DNA from: Medakamo hakoo
Taxonomy: Eukaryota > Chlorophyta > Trebouxiophyceae > Coccomyxaceae
Direction: 5' to 3'
Assembly: GCA_026636295.1 (NCBI GenBank)
Contig: CP089462.1
Span: 310,001 to 374,000 of the forward strand
DNA: 64,000 nt
Below the pieces are notes generated by a model, which saw only the letters and a program-made list of their open reading frames with translations, made no database searches and was not told the DNA's origin. Both the position numbers and the translations under genes were made by a program. Shown one piece after another: positions 1-11,146 of the stretch. The first letter of the stretch is position 1. The number at the start of each line of letters is the position of its first letter.

Positions 1-2
1 TG

Positions 3-2072
3 CTGGCGGGCGGCGGCGCCGCCCGGTCCCCGCGCCGGCCTGGGGCGGCCGACTCCACGCGGTCGTCCCGCAATTCGTCCTCCGCCGCCTCGTCCGGCCT
101 GGCCAAAGCCCGGCGCCAGGCGTGGGTGCGCCGCCTGGGCACGCTCGCCGCCGCGGCCCAGCTGGGCACCGCCTTCGCCGCCGCCCGCGCCCTGCGCGCG
201 TCCGAAGTGCGCCAGCGCCTGGTCGCCATGGACCTGCGCGGCATGCGCCTGGCCGACACCGTGTTCCTGACCCTGGGCGTCGCGGCCCTGAACGCCTACG
301 TGACCGTGCGGTGCGGCGGCGCGGCCGCCGCGCTCGCGGGCGGCGGCGCGCCCGACGCGGACGTCGAGGCCGTCGCCGGCGCCCTGGCCGGCTGCGCGCC
401 CGGCAGTGGGCGGGCGCTCCTGCGCCTGGCGTCCACGGGCGGCGCCCTCATCTCCGCGGCGCTGTGCCACCTGGCCCTGGAAATGAACGACCGCCGCCTG
501 GCCGCGGGCGACCGGCAGCACGCGCTCCAGGTGCGTGTGTGTGTGTGTGTGTGGAGGCACCCCAGGCAGGGGGAGGGAGGTAGGGGGCCCTTGTTTTTGT
601 GCTCACGCCGCCCCCACCCTCCTTCCCCACCCACCCACCAGCTCACCGCGCTCTTCGTCTACCGCGTCATGGAATCCGGCGCCCGCATCGCGGCCCTGGC
701 CGTCTTCGCGTCCGTCGCGGGCGCCTGGCTGTTTGGCGTGCTCGCAGGCCACGCGGCCGCCGTGGTCACTCTCCTCGCCCTGCAGCAGCGCCGCCCGCGG
801 GGGGGCGTGCACCGGCGTGGGAGGGGCCGGAGGGCGGCGGCGGCGACCGCGCCCGCTCCGCCCGCCCCACCCCGCCCCTGGCGCAAAGTTTTCCGGGTCG
901 TGGCCATCCCCCTGCCGGCCCGCCTGGGCTGGCTGGGCTGCGTGCGTGGCAGCGGCGGCGGCGGGAGCGGGAGCGGGCCGGCCAGCGCCGCCCTGACGCG
1001 CGTGCCCACGGCGACGGTCACCCTGACCGCCAGCCCGGGCAAAGCGTCGCCTCCCATCCCGGCCCGCCGCCCGCACGGCAGGGTGGCCCGCCTGCGGGCG
1101 CACCTGCCGGGGCGGAGTGGCGGCGGCGGCGACGGGGGGGAGGTGGACGACGCGCGCCCACCCTCGCCGCCGCCCTCCCCACCACCCGCCACGCCGCCGC
1201 CGCCGGTCCCGCCTCCGCGGTCGCCGCGCGCCATTCCCATCGCCCTGCCGCGCTCCACGGACGCCGCCCTCCTGGCCGCCTGCCTGGCGTGGCCGCCGTC
1301 GTTTTATGTTTCCGACGCGACCGACAGGTCTGGCGCCTTTTGGTGGCGGGCGCGCATGTTGGGGCGCAAGTCCTGCGCGTCCGTCGCGCCCGGCGCGGCC
1401 CTCATCCCCTTCGCGCCGTACACCGGCCTCGTGGCGGCCGAAGCCGCGGTCCTGCTGGGCGTGGCGTGGGCCAAGTCGCCGCCCTGGGCGACGCCGTACG
1501 TCGCGGCCGCCGTCGTCCTCCACCTGCTGTGGGGCCTGGCCGGCGCCATGTGGCTGACGGCGGAGGTGGCCGCCGCCTCGGACGGCGGGGCGGCGGACGC
1601 GGCGTTGGAGCGCGCCGCCGCGGGCGCGGAAGCCGCGGCCCTGGCAGCGGAGCTGGCGTCGGTGGAGGAGGATGGCAGCGGGCACGGCGGCGGCGGCGGG
1701 GACGGCGGGGACGGGGACGACGACGACGCGTCCCGCCTGGAAGCCGGCCTGGCCAAGGGCGCCGCCCTCCCCGCGCTGCCGGCCGGGCCCAATGGCTCGC
1801 GCCGGGCGTCCGAGCCCGTCGGCCGCCAGGCGGCGGGAGGGTCTCCGCCCCCGCCCCCGCCCCCGCCGCTGGTTGCGGCCGAGCACCACCCGCCCGCCGA
1901 AGACGACCCGTCCTTCCACCGCGCAGCGTCTACGCCCGTCCGCGGCCGCCACGGCAGTGCGGGCCGGGCCCGGCCATCCCCGCCCGCCTCCCCGCGCGGC
2001 CCGGGCCGGTACACGGCCGACGGCGGCGCTGCCGACGACGCCGTCGCCGTTGGCAGCCCGAGCGAGGGGTGA
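3..2072 (+). CDS. XK-related-like multi-pass membrane protein, 5' partial
   Basis: The frame is open from the left edge, so the start codon lies outside the window. An in-frame intron (531-641, donor GTGCGT) is supported because the reading continues smoothly from HALQ to LTALFVYRVMESGARI. Several hydrophobic segments are visible, for example around 255-310 (VFLTLGVAALNAYV), 660-780 (RIAALAVFASVAGAWLFGVL) and 1400-1580. The order DLRxxRLxDTxFLxL, then a second helix, then a helix starting with RVMExxxRIxALAxFASV, resembles the XK/XKR family (membrane proteins that include phospholipid scramblases). This is my own pattern match, not a search. The loop at about 790-1250 and the C-terminal tail are proline-, glycine- and alanine-rich. 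It could instead be an unrelated algal membrane protein. Confidence 0.55.
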   Translation: MAGGGAARSPRRPGAADSTRSSRNSSSAASSGLAKARRQAWVRRLGTLAAAAQLGTAFAAARALRASEVRQRLVAMDLRGMRLADTVFLTLGVAALNAYVTVRCGGAAAALAGGGAPDADVEAVAGALAGCAPGSGRALLRLASTGGALISAALCHLALEMNDRRLAAGDRQHALQVRVCVCVWRHPRQGEGGRGPLFLCSRRPHPPSPPTHQLTALFVYRVMESGARIAALAVFASVAGAWLFGVLAGHAAAVVTLLALQQRRPRGGVHRRGRGRRAAAATAPAPPAPPRPWRKVFRVVAIPLPARLGWLGCVRGSGGGGSGSGPASAALTRVPTATVTLTASPGKASPPIPARRPHGRVARLRAHLPGRSGGGGDGGEVDDARPPSPPPSPPPATPPPPVPPPRSPRAIPIALPRSTDAALLAACLAWPPSFYVSDATDRSGAFWWRARMLGRKSCASVAPGAALIPFAPYTGLVAAEAAVLLGVAWAKSPPWATPYVAAAVVLHLLWGLAGAMWLTAEVAAASDGGAADAALERAAAGAEAAALAAELASVEEDGSGHGGGGGDGGDGDDDDASRLEAGLAKGAALPALPAGPNGSRRASEPVGRQAAGGSPPPPPPPPLVAAEHHPPAEDDPSFHRAASTPVRGRHGSAGRARPSPPASPRGPGRYTADGGAADDAVAVGSPSEG
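535..552. repeat. (GT)n tract inside intron
   Basis: A run of GT dinucleotides begins four bases into the intron of the first gene and directly follows its GTGC donor. A similar TG-rich stretch lies in the 3' flank at about 2160-2215. These are simple repeats with no visible coding role. Confidence 0.85.
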
Positions 2073-3220
2073 GCCAGCGAAATATTTGTTCTCCTCCTCC
2101 CCCTTCTTTTCTTTCTCAGTTTCCGTTCCCCAGCCGCTGTTTTTCTACGTAGGGCGGGCGTGTGCGGGCGTGTGTGTGTTTGTGTGTGTGTGTGCGGGTG
2201 GGTGCGCGTGAGTGTGTTGCAATCCGAATCCAGGCGAACATGCTGTGAGAAGCACACCACCCCCTCCAGCGAGGCATGAGACTTTTTTTTTTTGGAGGAC
2301 CCGACAGCGGGGGACGGCGCCCCAACCTTCCAAGAAGGCCGGGGACGCCACCCGCAGGCGCGCCGGCCGCGCGTCAGCGTTTACACACACACCAAAAAAG
2401 CCGGGTGGGAAGAGGGTGCATGAGCGAAGTGCACCCCTCCCCCATCCGACACCCACCCCCGCGCGCGGACGGTCCGCCGTCGAGGAGACGGAAGGCCACT
2501 GCAGCGACGGAAAGTGAGCGCCGGCGGAGAGGACGCACGGCACGCCAGGCCCCGCAACCCACACCAGGCCCCTCAACGCGCGCACGCACGCAGGCCACAC
2601 GCCCGTCCACGACCACCAAACATCTGCCCGGCAACCTCCATTTTGTTTTTTATGGTTTCACCCTTTTTGTTCGGGAGTGGCGGCGGGCCGGCCAGCCCGA
2701 CGCCGCGCCAGGAGGGGCACGGACGCACGCGCCCCGCCCCCCTCGGAGCGGCGGCGGGCCTGTGCGGCTGGCCCGCCGCGCACGTCCCATCCTCGTTGTG
2801 TCTCTACGGCGCGCGTGCGCATGGGCTTTCACACGCCTGGAGGACGGGGACGGGTGCAGGGAACACCCGCCCCGCGCATCCAAACAATCCGGCACACGAA
2901 CAGCAGACGCCTGCCCTCGGGGGAAAAAACGTAAGCCAGGAAAAAAAAGCACGCACACGCGCCCTCACTCGGCCGTTTTTGTTTTCCGGCGTCCGGCGGC
3001 GCACGGGACAAACCCAGTCACCGTCTTCGGCCAAAAAAAAAGGGCGCGCGCGGTTGGCCGCGACAACGCCCCCGGCACGAGCAGGAAAAAATGGCGGGGG
3101 CCGCGACTCCCAGGCCGGGTGCGCCGTGCAGGCGCGCGCCGCCCCGGGAGGCCGCGGACACACCCGCTTGTCGTCCTCTCACCTTGTGGTGTCAAGGCGG
3201 ACTCACTCCATCAGAACAGT
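2073..3220. other. Convergent intergenic region, no gene seen
   Basis: This 1.15 kb lies between the stop of the XK-like gene (+) and the stop of the Lhcb gene (-), so it holds two 3' UTRs. It has TG repeats (about 2160-2215), A and T homopolymers, and a small hairpin at 2414-2436 whose 7-base arms (GGGTGCA and its complement) flank a 9-base loop. Open frames cross it on both strands, but none shows family resemblance or a plausible start and splice pattern. Confidence 0.6.
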
Positions 3221-5221
3221 TCAGGGGGTGAACTTCTGGGCGAAGGAGAAGCCGTTGACGTTGGACGGGTCGGCCAGGTGGTCGTCCAGGTTGGCGATGG
3301 GGCCCTTGCCGGTGACGATGGCCTGGACGAAGAAGCCCAGCATGGAGAACATGGCCAGGCGGCCGTTCTTGATCTCCTTGACCTTCAGCTCGGCGAAGGT
3401 GTCGGGGTCGTCAGCCAGGCCCAGGGGGTCGAAGGGGCCGCCCGGGTACAGGGAGTCCAGGCCCTCAATGCCGGGGGCCTCGCCCGCCGCGCGGAAGGCC
3501 TCGGCCTGGCCCATCAGGGCGACCTGGACGGCGACCGTCGCGACGATGGACTGGGCGTGGATCAGGGACGGGTTACCCAGGTAGTCCAGGCCGCCGTCTG
3601 TTTTTTTTCGGGGGTGTGGTGTGGGAGTCGAGAGATGGGCGTGTGAGCGCGTGTTTGGGGCGGGTTGAGGTCGGTGAGCGGGTGGGGTGGCGGCGGGCGT
3701 GGGCCGCCGCGATGGCTTTTTTTTTGTGTGTGCACTCTGCAAGCGGGTGGCGGGCCGATGGACGCCGTGTTTTCCGCCACGCGCGCATTCCCCACCCCTC
3801 CCGCCCCCGCCCACCAAAACGATGCGCCATCGCAACGCACCCTGCAGGATGACGGCGCCGGCCTTGAACCAGACGGGCTCCTGGAAGGCGGTGCCGTTCT
3901 TGGCCAGCAGCTCGGGGGTGACGCAGCCCAGGGCGCCCAGCATGGCCCAGCGCGCGTGGATGACCTCGATCTCGCGGTAGCGGGCGAAGGTCTCCGGGTC
4001 GGCGGACAGGCCGGCCGTGTCCCAGCCGTAGTCACCGGGGAACTCGCCCTTCAGGTAGGAGGGCGCGGCGGTGAAGGGGCCCAGCTGTCGTGTTTGGTGG
4101 GAAGGGGGTGGGAGTGGAAGGGTGGGAGGGCAGGGGTGAGAAGGTTGTGTGGGTGGAGTGTGGTGGGAGGAGGCGAACCCTGGCGCGCGGGTTGGGAGGC
4201 GGGCCGCCCTGGGCGCGGCGGCCCCGAGGCACGGCCGGTCTGGGCCGTGCACGCGGGCGGAGAGGGGTTCATCTCCGGGAGAACAGCGCGGGCGCGCGCG
4301 CGCGCGCACACGCACTGCCTTCCCCGCCGCCGCGGGCAGGGACAACCAAACGCTCCCGGGGCTGCGCCGCTTCACCCAGGGCACCGGCACGTCTAAGACC
4401 GGGCCTGGATGCGCGTCGCACGACGAGCGTGGGGCGCACGCGCGTGCGTGGCGGGCACACGCTCTCGCAGGGTCTGCAAAGACATGCGCTTATCCGCTCG
4501 CCCCTCTTTAAATCCCCCTCTAAGCTCTGCGCAAACGTACGAACTGGGCGCGGTCCGGGCCGTAGAACTCGACGGCGGCCTTGGCGGCGACCTGGGAGTG
4601 GGCGGTGGGAGGGTGGGATGGCGGGGGAGGGCGTGAGGAAGGCGCGGATGAGCGCAGGGAGGGGGGTGAAGGCCGCGACCCTTTCCTATCCGAGCCAATG
4701 CGGGGGCACGCGCTGCTTTGGTTTTGAGGCGGGTGGCGGGGGGCTCCGCTCCCTCGTCGGCTCATACGCCGGCGGGCGTGTTGCCGACATCCACGTCGCC
4801 GTCAACAGCGAGCGAGGGCGTGGCGGAGGCGGCCTTAGCGCCCGGGCGGCGGGCCCCACCACGTCGAGCGCGGCTCTGCCCCCGCGCTCGTCGACTGGAG
4901 AGCACAGGGTGAGGCACGTCACTGTGGCGCTCGCACACGGCAGTTGCCGGGCATTCGCGGCCTCCTCCAACCCACAGCGCGTGCCTGCGGCGTCGTAGAA
5001 GACGCCAGTGGGGTGGCGTCCAAAGTGGGGACGGGCCGGGGCCGGGGCGCGTGGGGGGGCCCGGAAGCACACGCCTTCCAACGAAAAAAGGCCGCCCGAC
5101 CCCGGAGGCAATGGGGCCTCGCTTTTTCTCGTCTCCTCGCGCCCGGCGGCCGTCCCTCTCCCTACAAACTCACCGCGCGGGTCGCCGGGCGGACGGTCTT
5201 GGAGGAGATGACGGAAGCCAT
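3221..5221 (-). CDS. LHCB: Chlorophyll a/b-binding light-harvesting protein, Lhcb (LHCII) type
   Basis: Four exons: 5174-5221, 4541-4591, 3841-4084 and 3221-3597, giving 239 residues. All junctions keep frame, and the donors are GTGAGT, GTACGT and GTGCGT. The 16-residue first exon starts a short transit peptide ([16 protein letters not shown]). The mature part opens with [15 protein letters not shown]. Helix B carries [11 protein letters not shown] (about 73-83), the chlorophyll-binding ExxHxR type. Helix C begins near NPSLIHAQ (about 123), and helix A carries [19 protein letters not shown] (about 184-202). The [12 protein letters not shown] and GGLDYLGNP motifs and the FTP end are typical of major LHCII antenna proteins of green algae and plants. 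It binds chlorophyll in the thylakoid membrane and feeds photosystem II. The split from Lhca or minor Lhcb types is by motif only. Confidence 0.95.
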
Positions 5222-5987
5222 GTTGAGAGGTTGGGAGGGTGTGTGTGGGTGTGGTTGGGGGCGAGGTGAATAAGTGTGTGAGAGCACAGCCGACCCAGTT
5301 GAAAGAGGCGAGCAGATTTTTTGATGCTGCTCCTTCATCCCAGGGGCAAGCTGGTCGAGCGAGGGTTGAGAAGGGTGCGCGCACGCGCGTCCCGGTCGCC
5401 GACGGACCGTGTCAGCGGCGGTTTCCGGCGGGGTGAGCCCTTCCAAACCGGCCAGACGCATGGCGGGCGGTCGGAGCGGGTCGGGCCGTCCCACCCCCGC
5501 CTGGAAAGCACACGCGCCCAGAGGGGCGGGGCAGGCGGGCCGGAGCCAGAGGGTCACGGCACCATGATGGCCGTCGTGGACTCAGAGCAGTCGGCTGCAG
5601 AGTGCGGCTGTCAACGGCGAGGCGGTGGATGGCGCGGAGCCTCCCGCCCGCCCATGAGCCGTGGCCCTCGTGAAGGAGGTTTTTGGTCGCGGCACTTCTC
5701 CTCACTGCAGCCTTTCGACTCGGCCGCGCGACAGCCCGGGGGAGAAAAAAAACCTCGCCCGCGGCGTCAGCTCCGCTCCCGGGCCCACACCCTCGCACCC
5801 CCGACCTGAGTGGGCTGGCCCTGTGCCGCCAGTGCGCACAGGTGCAGGCGGCGTGAACGCGTGCGCGCGCCCAACCGGGCGGCCCCGCGCCGCGCCTCGC
5901 TCGTCGACGCCGCATTCGGCACTCCCGCCGGCGTGTTCTCCGCTTCGCCCTTTGGTGGCGCCCGCCTCCTGCCGCCCAGCTTTCGCC
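5222..5987. promoter_or_regulatory. Divergent spacer between Lhcb and Fused-type kinase
   Basis: This 766-bp region separates two start codons pointing outward, so it should contain both promoters and 5' UTRs. It is less GC-extreme than the genes. I see no convincing TATA box, no small gene and no repeat. A light-regulated promoter is expected on the Lhcb side from family knowledge, but no element is proven by the sequence. Confidence 0.5.
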
Positions 5988-8900
5988 ATGGACAACTACC
6001 ACGTGGTCGAGCTCGTCGGCGAGGGAAGCTTTGGCAAGGTGAGGAGCCTCTTTTTTTTCTTTTGCACGCGGCCTGTTGCCCGAAACGCAGTGCCGCCCGC
6101 ACCACTGCCCCGCTTACCCTGCCCACCTCCTCCCTTCCCTCCCTGACGCCGCCTCTCAGGTCTACAAAGGCCGGCGCAAGCATTCCGGCCAGGTCGTCGC
6201 CCTGAAATTCATCACCAAAGCCGGCAAATCTGGCCGGGATTTGGCGGGCCTGCGCTCCGAAGTCGCCATCCTGCGGTCCCTGCGCCACGAAAACATTGTG
6301 GCCCTGCTGGACTCATTCGAGACCAAAGAAGCGTTTGTGTTGGTGACGGAATTCGCGCACGGCGAGCTGTACGAAGTCCTGGAAGACGACGGCACGCTCG
6401 AAGAGTCGTGCGTCCGCTCCATCGCCATCCAGCTCGTGCGCGCGCTGCACTACCTCCACTCGCACCGCGTCATCCACCGCGACATGAAACCCCAAAACGT
6501 GCTGGTCGGCGGGCGGGGCGGCGTCAAGCTGTGCGACTTTGGCTTTGCCCGGGCCATGAGCGCCGGCACGCTGGTCCTGACGTCCATCAAGGGCACGCCC
6601 CTGTACATGGCGCCCGAACTGGTGCAGGAGCGGCCGTACGACCACACGGCCGACCTGTGGTCCCTGGGCGTCATCCTCTACGAGCTGTACGTCGGGCAGC
6701 CGCCCTTTTACACGGCGTCCATCTACGCGCTCGTGCACCACATCGTGCGCGACCCCGTCAAGTTCCCGTCGGGGACGTCGCCCGAGTTCCGGTCCTTCCT
6801 GAAAGGCCTGCTCCAAAAGGAGCCGGCCGCGCGCCTGACGTGGCCCGCCCTGCTCGACCACCCGTTCGTCAGGGAGTCGTCCGCCGAACGCCTGGCCCGG
6901 GAAGCCGCGCTCGCGGCGGGCGCGGCCGTGGCGGCGCGCAGCCGCGGGTGGCGCGGCGAAGGGACGGGTGGTGGCGGTGGTGGTGAGGACAGGGCTGCTG
7001 CCAAGCCGGACGGCCGGGCTGCGGCCGTGGCCGTCTCCGCGACGGCGACCGCAACCACGCCGGCCGCGCCGCCCGCACCCCGTCGCCGGCCCAGCTCGCC
7101 GGAAGAAGCGCCGACGCCGGCGCCGGTCGCGGGCGGCGCCACGCCCAGCGGCGGCGGCGGCGGCGGCCGCCCCGGGCGCTCGCTCGTTGCCGCCCGCCGC
7201 GCCGCCTTGGTCCACGCCATGGGCGGTGGCGGTCCGGCGGGCCCGCCCGGGCGGGCCGGCTTGGGCGACCGCGGCGCGGCGACGGCGGCCGTGCCTCAGC
7301 CGGCCTCGCTGCTGGACCGTGCGCCGTCCATGCGGGCGGGCACGGCGCTGGGGACGGGCGTGGGTGGCGCTGGCCAGCCGGCCACCACCGCGATTCCATC
7401 CCTCACCACCACGCCGGGCGACCGTTCGCCCGCGCCCGGCTTGCGTGGCCGGCCGGCGGCGCCGCTGCTGGGCTCACCGACTGCCGGTTTGCAGGCGGGC
7501 GGGCGGCGGGCTGGCGCTCCTCCGCCCGGCTCACCCCTGCACGCGGCCCGCACGCCGCACCCTGTCTCGGCCTCAGCCACAGCCGTCACGCCCGCCACCC
7601 CGCCCGCCGGCCCGTCTTCCTCCTTGGTCGCGCGTGCGCTGTCCGACGCTGAAGCTCGGCTGTCGGTCGGTGGCCCGGCTGCTGGCGCGCCGCCCTCGTC
7701 CGCCGCGTCCGCGTGGGAGGACGGCTCCACCCTCCCCGCCGTGTTTGATGCGCTGCGCCGCCCTGAGGCGGGAGGCGCGTACGGCGCGTGGGCGCAGTCG
7801 CCCGAGCTGGCGGCCGCGTTGCGGCTGGCGTGTCGGTTGGTGGCGGCGCCCGCGCCGGACCCTGACAAGGGCGGGGCCCTGGCGGCCGCGGCGGCGCGGG
7901 CTGCCGCTGCCGCCGCCGCTGCGTCTCCAGCCGCAGCCGCGCACGCAGCGGCTGCCCTGCGCTCGGCCGAAGCAGCCGCCGCCGAAGCCGCGGCCGCAGA
8001 CCGCCGGCGCTTCGTGTGCTTGCCCGCATCACCGGGGCTGTACGCGTCGCTGCTCGCACCCCAGCCGGGCGCGCGGGCCGCGGCCCTAGGCGCGCGCGGG
8101 TCGGTCGGTGGTGCTGCGGCGCCGTCCCCAGCCGCGGCCGCGGCCGCCGGCCTCGCCGACGCCTTCCGCCGGGGCCAGGCCGCCCTGGCTGCCTCGCCCG
8201 ACACGGCTGAATTAGCAGCCGCCCAAGCCGCCCTGGCTGCGGGGTGCAGCGCCGCCCTGCCGGCCCTGGTCCGCCTGGCGGCGGCCGGGCTCAAAGGCGC
8301 CGGCCCCGCCGAACCTTCGCTGGAGGCGCTGCGTGCGCTCTCCGCCGCCGTCTTCCTGCCGCCGTCCGCCGCGCCCGACTCGCCTCCGTTCCCAGCTGCG
8401 GCGGCATTGGCTGCTGCTGCTGCGTCCTCCACGGCCAACGACGCGGGCCACCTGGGGCCGCCGTCTGCCGCAGGGCCGCAGGGCGGCGACGACCCGGCGG
8501 CCTGGTCCATCTCCGCGCGCGTCGGTGGTGGTGACGCTGCCGCCCTCGTCGCGGCACAAGGCGCCGCTGCGGCGTCTGCTGGCTCTGCCCTGGCGGTCGA
8601 GCGCGGCGCTCTCCTGGCCCTTGCCCGCCGGGCCGCCGGCATCTCCACGACCGCGTCCCCCGCGCCGGGCTCCCGCGCCGCGGCGCGCTTGCTTGTGGCC
8701 CTGGTCCGCGCCTCTCCCGCCGCGGCCGCCGCGGCTGCCGCGGAAGGTGTCGCGCCCATCCTCATCGAGTGCGCGGAACGGGAGGTGGCCGGCGGGGCCG
8801 AGCCATCCGCGTCCGCGTCCGGTGCGGGCGGCGCGGCCGCGCCCCGTGGGCCTGCGGCTTTGTTGGCGCTGGCCGCGGCGGCCGACGCGCTCGCGGCTGG

Positions 8901-10785
8901 AGACGGCGGCGGGTCCTGCGGTGGCAGTGGCGGCGGCCCGCCCGCCGCCGCGCGGGCGGCTTTGACTGCGCCGGCCCTGGTCGACCGGTGCCTGGCCCTG
9001 GCTGGGTGTGGGTGCTTGGCGACGGCGGCGGCGGCGGCTGGGGCGGCCGCGGCGTTGGCGAGGCTGGCGTGCACGGACGGTCCGCCCCCGCCCCCGCCCC
9101 GCCGCGGCTGCAGCGCCTCGTCCGCCCCGCCTGCCGCTGCTTTCGCCGACCCGTCGACCGCGTTATCCACCGCCACCGCCTTACTGACTGCCCTGCACGC
9201 ATCTAAAACTGACGCGGCTGCCGCGGACGCTGTGCTGGGCGACGCGGACGGCTGGCCGCGGCGGCGGGGGCTGGCGGACGGACCGGCGTCGCTGGTGGCC
9301 GTCGCGCTGGCAGCGCCGCTGGGCCAGGCGGCCCAGCCTGCGGCAGCGGCGCTGTCGGCCTTGCTGGCCCGCGGCGCGCCCTTCCTGTCACCGGCCGGCT
9401 TTCTGGCCGCAGCCCGCGGCCTATCGCGCGCCGCCGCCCCTCCCACCGTGGGCGGCCTGGGCGCCGCTCCACTGCTCGACCCGCTGTCCACGCCCGCCGC
9501 GCTTGCCCGCCTGTCCGGGACGACGCACTTGCGGGCGCTTGCCGCCCGGCCCGCCGGCCTGGACGGCGGGCCTGGTGCGGCAGCCACCGCGGCCGCGGCC
9601 GCCGCCGCCGCCCTCAACGCGCCGTTTGGCGGGAGCACTGGCGGCAGCGGCTCCGGCCCCGGCACTGGCCTGTCCACCGAGGCCGACCCGTCCACGCCCG
9701 CCACGCACACGCCCTCCCCCGCCGCCGCGGCGGCCGCCTCAGCCGCAGCTGGCCGCCTGCTGACGGCCCTGCGGTCCTGCGACGCGGCGGCGTCCCTGGC
9801 GTCCGCCATACCCTGGCTGCCCCCGCCCCTGTTGGCAGACGTCGTCGGCTTGGCCGCCCGCCTCGTCCTGGCCGGCCCGGACGGCGCGGCCGCCTTCGTG
9901 GCCGGTGGTGGGGCGACGGCGTCGACGCTGCGGGCGTTGCTCGCGCCGACCAACCCACCCCCCGCCCTCGTCGCCGGCCTGCTCGCGTCCGCCCAGCTGG
10001 CCCGCCTGTCGGCCGAACACTACCCCGCGCTCGCGGCCGCCGAACCGTGCGGCCCGCTGGCCGCCCTCCTCGCCCACCCGTCGCCCGCCGTCCGTGCGCG
10101 CGCCTGCAACCTCGTCGGCAACCTGTGCCGCCATTCCGCCGCGTTCTACCCGGCCCTGGCCGAGGCCGGCCTGGTGCCGCTGCTGGTGGCCCGGTGCGGC
10201 GACCCGGACCCCGCCACGCGCAAGTTCGCGTGCTTTGCGCTGGGCAATGCGGCCTTCCATTCCGACGCCCTGTACCCCGCCCTGAGAGCCGCGCCGCGCG
10301 CGCTGGTCGCCCTGCTGGGCACGGGTGGCGAAGGCGGCGGCGGCGGCGGCGGCGGCGGGGCGTCGCCGGACGCCAAGGCGCGCGCCAACGCGGCCGGCGC
10401 GCTGGGCAACCTTGTCCGCAATTCGGGCGCCCTGGTGGGCGCCCTCCTGGCCGCCCGCGCGCCGGCCGCCCTGCTCGCCCTGGCGTCCGACCCGGGCGCG
10501 GACGTGCGCGGCGACCCGGGGTCGCCCGCCAAGATCGCCCTGTTCTCCTTGGGGAACATGGCCGCGCACCCGGACCTGGCCGCCGCGCTCATGGCCGGCG
10601 GGCTGGGGCCGGCGCTGGCTGCCGCGTCCGGCCCGGGCGCGGACCCGTTGGCTGCCAAGTACGCGAGCCGGGTGCGGTCGAAACTGGCGGCGAGTGCGTC
10701 CCGGGCGTCCGCCGCCGTCGCGGCCAGCAGCGGGAGTGGCAGTGGCGGTGGTGCTGGGGTGGGCGCGTCTGAAGTACGGAGGTGA
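5988..10785 (+). CDS. TIO: Fused/TIO-type Ser/Thr kinase with armadillo-like C-terminal region
   Basis: Two exons, 5988-6038 and 6160-10785, give 1558 residues. The intron falls inside the glycine loop, just after GEGSFGK (11-17). The N-terminal kinase has ATP-binding Lys33 in VALKF, catalytic HRDMKPQN with Asp125, DFG at about 143-145 and GTPLYMAPE. The kinase matches the Fused family (STK36 in animals, TWO-IN-ONE in plants). A long alanine/proline-rich region follows. The last 350 or so residues hold ARM-like helices such as [27 protein letters not shown] and [12 protein letters not shown], as in TIO. TIO acts in phragmoplast expansion at cytokinesis, and STK36 acts in hedgehog signalling and the ciliary central pair; which role applies here is not shown. 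The kinase looks catalytically intact. Confidence 0.9.
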
Positions 10786-11146
10786 AGGGGGGGTGGGCCC
10801 TGTGACTCTGCCTGCTGCGATGAACTTGTCTCCCCGGGCAGCGGGGCTGGTGGGTGCCCGCACGACGTGTGGGTGCGGGTGCCGCCCGGCCGTTGGCCGT
10901 CGGCAGAGTGGAAAGGCCGGGTTGCCATTCTTTTCTCACTCCCCCTCCCTCACTCCTCTTTTCTCCCTCTCTCCACATCCACGCGGTCGGAGGCTCTCAC
11001 CTTTCGCGGCCGATCTTGCACGCGGTGCACGGCCCGGCCCTCTCAGGTGCCCAGCGGCACACGCGCGTGCAGCTGTGTGCGCGTGGCTGTGAGAAAAGGG
11101 CGAGCGCTGCTGTCTTTTCCTGCATCGGAACACGGCCGTCCACCCA
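10786..11146. other. Tandem spacer, no gene seen
   Basis: This 361-bp stretch between the kinase stop and the TFIIA start carries a pyrimidine-rich section (about 10925-10980) and no recognisable coding or RNA feature. It should hold the 3' UTR of the kinase and the promoter of TFIIA. Confidence 0.5.

Noticed and set aside
2276-3646. Plus-strand open frames between the XK-like gene and Lhcb
   Set aside because: They run into Lhcb exons on the opposite strand and show no ordered protein sequence.
7296-9953. An 885-codon open frame antisense to the Fused-type kinase
   Set aside because: GC-rich third positions leave all frames open. The plus strand carries the kinase and ARM-like sequence, and the antisense product is only Ala/Pro/Arg low complexity.
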